Positions 13,001 to 17,543 of a stretch of 17,543 bases of DNA are shown here, in pieces. The stretch is taken from the NCBI GenBank assembly GCA_003554005.1, contig PWEU01000096.1:1-17543 (forward strand). The letters are read 5' to 3'. The notes beneath the pieces were generated by a model. The model did not search any database. It saw nothing but the letters and a program-made list of their open reading frames with translations, and was not told the origin of the DNA. Each line of letters opens with the position of its first letter. Position 1 is the stretch's first letter. The stretch is from Nitriliruptoraceae bacterium (lineage in GTDB: Bacteria; Actinomycetota; Nitriliruptoria; Nitriliruptorales; Nitriliruptoraceae). The translations under genes were made by a program, and so were the position numbers.

Positions 13001-13156
13001 CGCTTCCTCCGCTCGTTGCCGCCTACTTGTCCAGCTTGGGTCCCGCCAGGGCTCCACGGTACTGCGCGTATCGCGGCCGAGGCCGCCCTTCCACAGGCCG
13101 CTCTGCGATCGGCCCGACGCAACCGCTCGTGACAGAAGAAGCGAACTCCTGGGGCT

Positions 13157-13188
13157 GCCGTCACCCCCGAGCTCACAGGGGTGATGGC
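13157..13188 (-). terminator. Hairpin at the 3' end of the lipase gene
   Basis: GCCGTCACCCC (13157-13167), ten-base loop, GGGGTGATGGC (13178-13188): eleven pairs with one G-U. It overlaps the lipase stop codon (13173-13175). No T-run follows, so it is at best a moderate terminator. Confidence 0.5.
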
Positions 13189-14981
13189 ACGGGATCCGTG
13201 GCTGCGTGGCGCGTGTCCGCAGGGCGTGGCAGGGCCGGACAGGTCCCTGGCGCGGGGACCCCGGCGTGCCGCTCGGTCAGCCAGCTGACCACCGTGTCAC
13301 CGGCCTGGTGGCTCACGTCCAGATGGCCGGCACCGTCCATCTCGCGGTACTCCACCCCCTGGCCGTTGGCGCACAGCCGGTCGTTGAACGCCCGTTGGAT
13401 GTCGGCGCGGATCAGGGAGTCCCGGGTGCCCTGCACCAGCAGCAGCGGGGCGTGGAATCGCTGGCCTCCCGGGGTGTTGTCCGCGATGCGGCTCGCCCAC
13501 GGCTCGGTGTCCCAGATGGGGGACAGCAGGAAGCCCAGCTTGAGCAGCTCCGCCTGCAGGAGCAGGGCCATCAGCTCCGGCCCGGGAGCCAAGCAGGTCG
13601 TGGCGACACGGTCCAGGATCGGCAGCACGGCGGGATGGACGATGCTCGCGGCGTCGATGTCGTCGAAGGCCCGGTCCCAGGCCGAGACTGCGTACGCCCC
13701 GAGCAGGTTGCCCAGCACCGTGCCGTCGTTGGTCTCGATGAACGCCGCCAGATCCGACGCAGGCGCCAGCGCGGCGACCGCGATCAGCTCGAGCTCCGGG
13801 GCGTCCCGTGCCGCCCGTTGGCCGGTGAACAGGGCCGCGTGGCCGCCCTGGGAGTGTCCGGCCACCGCGAAGCGCGGTGAGGCGTCGCCTGCAGCCAGCT
13901 CGATGGCAGCGCGGACGATGTCGAGCGTGCCGTGCGCGGCGACCCGGCCGATGAGGTAGGGATGGTCACCCTCGCCGCCGAGGCCGAGGTAGTCGGGTGC
14001 GGCGACGATCCAGTCGTCGGCGAGGAACCCCTCGAGCCCCCACAGCTGCTCGGCATGCTTCGCATCGAGCAACGACGGGGCGCACGAGCGATCGATGCCG
14101 ATCGTGCCGTGGGTGTGGGCGAGCACCGGACGGCCACCATCGGGCACCGACCCACCCTCCGGCAGGACCACCACGCCGCTCTTGGCGACGGGAGCACCCA
14201 ACAGGTCGCGGCTGGTGTACAGCACCCGGTACGCGGTGCCGCCGTCGACGTAGTCGTCGATCACCTCGACACGCAGCAGCGAGCCCGGGGCCTGGTCGAG
14301 TTCGCCAGGGCTGGTGTAGAAATCGCCGGGGTCGGGGGTCGTGTCCCGTTCGATGACGATGGCGGCTGCCACCGCCAGTGCCGCGACCAGCAGCATCGAG
14401 ATGCCCCCAGCGAGCCGAGCCGCGACGGAGCGCCGTCGGATCGGAGCCGTCCCCATATCAGCTGGCACGCGCTGGCGGTCCCGCGCCGTCACGAGCACCT
14501 GCATCCCGAGCAGGAGCAGCCACGCGCCGAGGACGACCCCGAGGGTGAAGGCGGACATCGAGGGCCACAGGAGCACGCCGAGGCCGAGCCCCCCGTGGGT
14601 GATGCCGCCGGCTGCCCCGGCGAACCGGACCGCCGAGTCCCGACGCGAGCGCAGCACGATGACGAGGTCGACGACGCCGACAAGTAGCAGCCCGGTACCC
14701 ACGAGACCGGTGAGCACGGAGGTGGACGGTGCCGGCCAGAGCAGCAGCACCAGGCCGATCCCGAGCCAGACCCCGCCGGAGAGCGACCGCCAGGAACGCA
14801 CCCCGCGGAGCAGCAGCAGCTGGCTCGACCCTGCGAGCAGGAAGGCGGCAGCGGCCCAGGGCGCGAGCCCCGGGGCTGACACCGCGGGCCGGAGCAGCAG
14901 CACTGCAGCGAGCAGGAGCAGGGCCGAACCAGCCGCCATCGTGGCGGTGGATGACCATCCCCGTCGCTGCTCCGCGCCCAT
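13173..14981 (-). CDS. Membrane-anchored secretory-lipase-like alpha/beta hydrolase with HdeD-like domain
   Basis: A 602-aa protein of two parts. Residues about 10-165 contain six hydrophobic segments in repeated pairs (such as SALLLLAAVLLLRP, AAAAFLLAGSSQLLLL, GIGLVLLLWP, LGVLLWPSM), the pattern of HdeD/DUF308 membrane proteins. A seventh segment at about 190-210 is followed by an extracellular alpha/beta hydrolase resembling the secretory lipase (LIP) family. The triad can be read: Ser377 in AGHSQGG (374-380), Asp521 in GTRD, His553 in GAGHLD. VLAHTHGTIGIDRSCAPS (287-304) and DYLGLGGEGDHPYL (330-343) are also typical of LIP proteins. The likely role is ester hydrolysis outside the membrane. 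Such lipases are normally secreted by a simple signal peptide, so the multi-span anchor is unusual. The ATG at 14981 has only a weak ribosome site. Confidence 0.85.
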   Translation of the reverse strand: MGAEQRRGWSSTATMAAGSALLLLAAVLLLRPAVSAPGLAPWAAAAFLLAGSSQLLLLRGVRSWRSLSGGVWLGIGLVLLLWPAPSTSVLTGLVGTGLLLVGVVDLVIVLRSRRDSAVRFAGAAGGITHGGLGLGVLLWPSMSAFTLGVVLGAWLLLLGMQVLVTARDRQRVPADMGTAPIRRRSVAARLAGGISMLLVAALAVAAAIVIERDTTPDPGDFYTSPGELDQAPGSLLRVEVIDDYVDGGTAYRVLYTSRDLLGAPVAKSGVVVLPEGGSVPDGGRPVLAHTHGTIGIDRSCAPSLLDAKHAEQLWGLEGFLADDWIVAAPDYLGLGGEGDHPYLIGRVAAHGTLDIVRAAIELAAGDASPRFAVAGHSQGGHAALFTGQRAARDAPELELIAVAALAPASDLAAFIETNDGTVLGNLLGAYAVSAWDRAFDDIDAASIVHPAVLPILDRVATTCLAPGPELMALLLQAELLKLGFLLSPIWDTEPWASRIADNTPGGQRFHAPLLLVQGTRDSLIRADIQRAFNDRLCANGQGVEYREMDGAGHLDVSHQAGDTVVSWLTERHAGVPAPGTCPALPRPADTRHAATDPVPSPL

Positions 14982-15153
14982 GACGTACCTACGAGGTGAG
15001 GTGCGATCCGGATGACTGAGAACGTCACGGTGCGCAACAGGCTGATAGCACAGCGTATGGTCACGAGCCCACGGATGGGGACCTCGGCGGTGCAGCCGAG
15101 CAGGGAGTGTCCAGGATGCGTGAGCGCCACCACCGGCAACGGACCGGCGGACC

Positions 15154-15729
15154 GTGCGTGGTCATCGCGGCTGCTCGGACCGCGGGGACCTCGCCTTGAT
15201 CGGTCCGGATGACGTGCTCGGACCGGGACGTCGGGACGCCGCAGGGCTCCTGGTGTCGTGGCTCCTGCGGCGGCTGTTCTGGCCGTTGCTGTGGTTCGGC
15301 GCCATCGTCGTCGTGCTGACCGGCGTGGCCGACGATCCCGACCGACTCGATCCCGAGCTGACCTCCGTGGCCGGGCTCGAGGCGCTCTTGCGTTCCCCGA
15401 CGCCCCTGCTACTGGTGGCTGCACCTGCGGTCCGGCTCGCCTCGACGGTGCTGTCGCTGGTGCTGGCGATGCCGCTTGCGTCACGCTTGCAGCAGGAGGC
15501 CGACCGAGCGCTGCAGCGCGGACCGTGGCACCCACTGCCCTGGATCGATAGGTGGCGGCTGACCACAGGCTTGCAGCGCGCGCGCTGGCCCTCCGCGGTG
15601 CGGCGCCGGGCGCGTCAGCGTCTGGGTCGGACCGGTGCGCGGGTCCTGGTGGTCGACCTCGTGGTGCTCGTGACAGGGATAGTCCTGGCCCCGGTCGCCG
15701 TAGCCGTCCTGGCGAGCGGGCTCGGGTGA
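15154..15729 (+). CDS. Hypothetical membrane protein
   Basis: Unrecognised protein of up to 191 aa with hydrophobic segments at about residues 40-59 (RLFWPLLWFGAIVVVLTGVA), 80-105 (SPTPLLLVAAPAVRLASTVLSLVLAMPLA split) and 163-190 (VLVVDLVVLVTGIVLAPVAV), separated by an Arg/Trp-rich cytosolic loop (LQRGPWHPLPWIDRWR). The start is uncertain: the outer limit given is GTG 15154, but GTG 15253 has AGGG six bases upstream and begins right before the first membrane segment (158 aa). Codon usage agrees with a real high-GC gene. It is divergent from the lipase gene across 172 nt. No functional hint comes from neighbours. Confidence 0.65.
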   Translation: MRGHRGCSDRGDLALIGPDDVLGPGRRDAAGLLVSWLLRRLFWPLLWFGAIVVVLTGVADDPDRLDPELTSVAGLEALLRSPTPLLLVAAPAVRLASTVLSLVLAMPLASRLQQEADRALQRGPWHPLPWIDRWRLTTGLQRARWPSAVRRRARQRLGRTGARVLVVDLVVLVTGIVLAPVAVAVLASGLG

Positions 15730-15840
15730 GTTGTGCCGGTGAGCCGGCGGTGACGTAGCTCCGGGCCAGACCCACGGGGCAGGCACGCCGGCCGCAAGGA
15801 AGGCTCGGCGAACACCGAAGGCCATCCTGCGGCCCGGGGG

Positions 15841-15863
15841 GCTCACCGCAGTCTCGCCGCAAC
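15841..15863 (+). repeat. Dispersed 23-bp repeat, copy 2
   Basis: Same sequence as 9693-9715 with two A/G differences, beginning GCTCACCGCAGTCTC. Here it lies in the 208-nt gap between the membrane protein and the broken lipoprotein gene, which otherwise shows nothing recognisable. Confidence 0.6.
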
Positions 15864-15937
15864 TCGCCCGAGGCTGGTTGCCACAGGAGGTCGGCACAAC
15901 ACCGCCTAGTGCGCCGGCATCAGCGGGGAGCCTCAAG

Positions 15938-16099
15938 ATGCAGCACGTCACGATCGCCCTGGCCATCGTGGGGCTCGGTGTCCTCACCGCGTGCAGGTCG
16001 AACAGCGCGTTCGAGGCCGAGGCCGACAGGCAACCGTTCTGCGAGGCGCTGGCCGCGGCCCTGCGGCGGTTGAACCGGACGCAGAACCCGTTGAGGTAG
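15938..16099 (+). pseudogene. Lipoprotein gene 5' fragment truncated by IS remnant
   Basis: ATG 15938 has GGGGAG seven bases upstream and starts MQHVTIALAIVGLGVLTACR, a textbook lipoprotein signal with lipobox LTAC (Cys19). Mature residues SNSAFEAEADRQPFCEALAA follow. From about 16060 the frame becomes antisense of the IS1595 transposase motif (its FNRR codons) and stops at 16099. The IS end therefore replaced the rest of the gene. Without the missing part the lipoprotein family cannot be named. It could in principle still be translated as a 53-aa lipopeptide. Confidence 0.55.
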
Positions 16100-16340
16100 C
16101 TCTGTAGATGCGCCGTCTCGACGGCGCCCTGGTGGGTCCCAAGCAACCATCGCTTCACCCACGACGCTGCCCGGTGCACCACTGGAAGCAGTTCCTGAGC
16201 CCGTCGGTGACCACCTGCGTGCCGGCTCGACCGCGCCTGCGACCTCATCACTCCCCAGGTCGCACCGGCTGGTACGGCCGCACCCCACGACCTCGAGCGT
16301 CGCCTCGCCGTCCTTGCGGCCGACGGTCACCGAGCCGCAC
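16063..16340 (-). mobile_element. Degenerate IS1595-family (ISXO2-like) transposase fragment
   Basis: On the minus strand VKRWLLGTHQGAVETAHLQS, YLNGFCVRFNRR is the conserved C-terminal block of IS1595/ISXO2 transposases (KRWLLGTHQGxVxxxHLxxYLxEFxFRFNRR). Upstream, in shifted frames, VVTDGLRNCF matches the family's VVTDGxxxY catalytic-Asp block, and GAVEPA and VGRKDGEATLEVVG resemble earlier parts. At least one frameshift (near 16220) separates them, and the usual Glu of YLxEF is Gly here. No intact N-terminus or terminal inverted repeats were found, so it is a dead remnant. The outer boundary is approximate. Confidence 0.7.
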
Positions 16341-16408
16341 AGGGCTGACGTCAGCCCGCTGGTCGAGCATGGACACGGCGTGGCCAGCACCGATGTCGGG
16401 ACGACCGG

Positions 16409-16437
16409 TTGTGGCCTATACCCTAGGGGGGTACAGT
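16409..16437 (+). promoter_or_regulatory. copA promoter with CsoR-type operator
   Basis: TTGTGG (16409-16414), a 17-base spacer and TACAGT (16432-16437) form a good promoter. Spanning the spacer is TATACCCTAGGGGGGTACA (16417-16435), matching the C/G-tract pseudo-palindrome TACCCC..GGGGTA recognised by copper sensor CsoR. A 17-base spacer favours repression by CsoR rather than CueR-type activation (which uses 19-20). No csoR gene is in the window. Confidence 0.75.
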
Positions 16438-16468
16438 TTCCCCTGTTGCGACGGATGAGAGCAGGCAC

Positions 16469-17543
16469 ATGACGAGCACGACGATCGAGCCGACCGCTGA
16501 CGACCCGCGGACGGTGGAGTTCGCGGCGCAGGGGATGACCTGCGGCTCATGCGCGGCGCGCATCCAGAAGACCCTGGCCAAGCAGGAGGGGGTCTCGGAT
16601 GCGGAGGGGAACTACGCGACCGGCCGGGCGTTGGTCACCCTCCAGCCCGAGCGCGTCGATCTGGCGCAACTGCAACAGGCCATCGACCGGCTCGGCTACC
16701 AGCTCGAGCCGGTGCCGGATGCGCCCGAGGACGACGACCACCAGGACGCGGAGGACGCCGAAGCCCGCGCGATGCGCAGCTGGCTGGTGCGGGTGATCGT
16801 CGCCACCCCGCCGACGCTGGTGGTGCTGTGGCTGGCCATGTTCTCCGGCGAGCTCGGGGAGCAGCCGTGGGCCCGGTGGACCCAGTTCGTGCTCACCACA
16901 CCGGTGCAGTTCTACGTGGGCTGGCCGTTCCTCAGGGAGATGGTCCGGCGTGCGCGGCGGTTCAGCGCGAACATGGACACCCTGATCGGGATCGGCACGC
17001 TCGCGGCCTACGGCTACTCGGTGGTCGCGTTGTTGACCGGTGGGTTCCTGTACTTCGAGGTGGCCGCGGCGATCGTGGCGCTGCTGTCGCTCGGGCGCTA
17101 CTTCGAGGCCCGCGCCAAGAGCCGGGCGGGCCATGCCCTGCGGGCGCTGCTCGAGCTCGGCGCGAAGCAGGCCCGGGTCCTTCGGGACGGCCAGGAGGTG
17201 CTGGTCGACATCGCCGAGGGGCAGGTCGGTGATCTGCTGCGGGTCCGTCCAGGTGAGAAGATCCCGACCGACGGCGAGGTCGTCGGTGGCGCCTCGTCGG
17301 TGGACGAGTCGATGCTGACCGGCGAGTCCATGCCGATCGACAAGCAGCCCGGTGATCGGGTCGCCGGGGCCACGGTCAACACCAGCGGCGTGCTGACCGT
17401 GGAGGCCACCGCGGTGGGGGCCGACACGGCCCTGTCGCAGATCGTGCGGCTGGTGCAGGATGCCCAGCGTGGCAAGGCGCCGGTCCAGCGGTTGGCTGAC
17501 CGCATCTCTGCGGTGTTCGTCCCCGTCGTGATCGTGCTCGCGA
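16469..17543 (+). CDS. copA: Copper-translocating P-type ATPase (CopA), partial at window edge
   Basis: P1B-type ATPase that pumps Cu(I) out of the cytosol; 358 codons are visible and the gene runs off the window. An N-terminal heavy-metal-associated domain (about 15-80) carries the metal-binding MTCGSC (Cys25, Cys28). An acidic/His linker (DDDHQDAEDAE) follows, then the first four membrane segments: about 105-123, 136-154, 171-190 and 195-212. FSANMDTLIGIGT is the conserved P1B membrane signature (NMDxL) and GRYFEARAKSR marks the end of segment four. The actuator domain has GEKIPTDGEV and DESMLTGES (about 274-282, dephosphorylation TGES loop). The CPC metal site, the DKTG phosphorylation site and the ATP domain lie beyond the window, so copper rather than silver specificity rests on the HMA domain and the CsoR-like operator. 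The ATG at 16469 is the first in frame after the promoter, with AGCAGG upstream. Confidence 0.93.
   Translation, partial: MTSTTIEPTADDPRTVEFAAQGMTCGSCAARIQKTLAKQEGVSDAEGNYATGRALVTLQPERVDLAQLQQAIDRLGYQLEPVPDAPEDDDHQDAEDAEARAMRSWLVRVIVATPPTLVVLWLAMFSGELGEQPWARWTQFVLTTPVQFYVGWPFLREMVRRARRFSANMDTLIGIGTLAAYGYSVVALLTGGFLYFEVAAAIVALLSLGRYFEARAKSRAGHALRALLELGAKQARVLRDGQEVLVDIAEGQVGDLLRVRPGEKIPTDGEVVGGASSVDESMLTGESMPIDKQPGDRVAGATVNTSGVLTVEATAVGADTALSQIVRLVQDAQRGKAPVQRLADRISAVFVPVVIVLA

Noticed and set aside
12926..13132. + strand ORF MQGRPLELVRLDGDAVERDR...
   Set aside because: It is antisense to the DUF433 relic and has no ribosome site or known family.
15116..15187. 23-codon ORF after a GGGAG-like site upstream of the membrane protein
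   Set aside because: Too short, Arg/His-rich, and spacing to the ribosome site is poor.
14489..15862. 457-aa minus-strand ORF over the lipase N-terminus and membrane protein
   Set aside because: It is Arg/Pro/Ser-rich throughout and covers two better-supported genes; it is a shadow of high-GC coding.

Overview
The window is high-GC DNA with GTG starts, short intergenic gaps and a gene order typical of Actinomycetota. The Glp/GlpR pair and the FmdB-type zinc ribbon beside 5-FTHF cyclo-ligase and galU are actinobacterial hallmarks. I cannot place the genus; a deep-branching actinobacterium such as a Nitriliruptoria-type organism is a guess only.

Region 1 (1-7723) is a core-genome block. It holds an NmrA/SDR-DUF2867 protein (+) convergent with a SAF-domain protein (-), a Ruc-like FmdB zinc ribbon (-) preceded by a clear CIRCE (HrcA) operator, and 5-FTHF cyclo-ligase (-). 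Divergent from these run galU, glp/moeA, moaC, glpR/sepX-like and a translin-family gene (+). The galU-glp-moaC run is tightly coupled. The Glp and GlpR pair suggests a role in division or polar growth beside molybdenum cofactor synthesis.

Region 2 (7724-13156) is an accessory zone that begins at an intact tRNA-Ala(CGC) gene. The 3' half of that tRNA recurs twice downstream (9570-9621 and 12466-12510), which splits the zone into two cassettes. Cassette A (about 1.8 kb) carries one class-II Fic protein with its own operator-like inverted repeat. Cassette B (about 2.9 kb) carries a catalytically gutted Fic remnant, a frameshifted TPR gene, two small ORFs and a Phd/VapC-type toxin-antitoxin pair. 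Beyond the last tRNA copy lie decayed LysE-transporter and DUF433-antitoxin fragments. No integrase is present.

Region 3 (13157-16468) holds a membrane-anchored secretory-lipase-like hydrolase with an N-terminal HdeD-like multi-span domain (-), an unknown membrane protein (+), and a relic zone where a degenerate IS1595-family transposase truncates a lipoprotein gene.

Region 4 (16409-end) is a copper P-type ATPase gene, cut by the window edge, behind a promoter whose spacer contains a CsoR-type operator.

All calls come from reading the sequence and from memory of families; no search was run.
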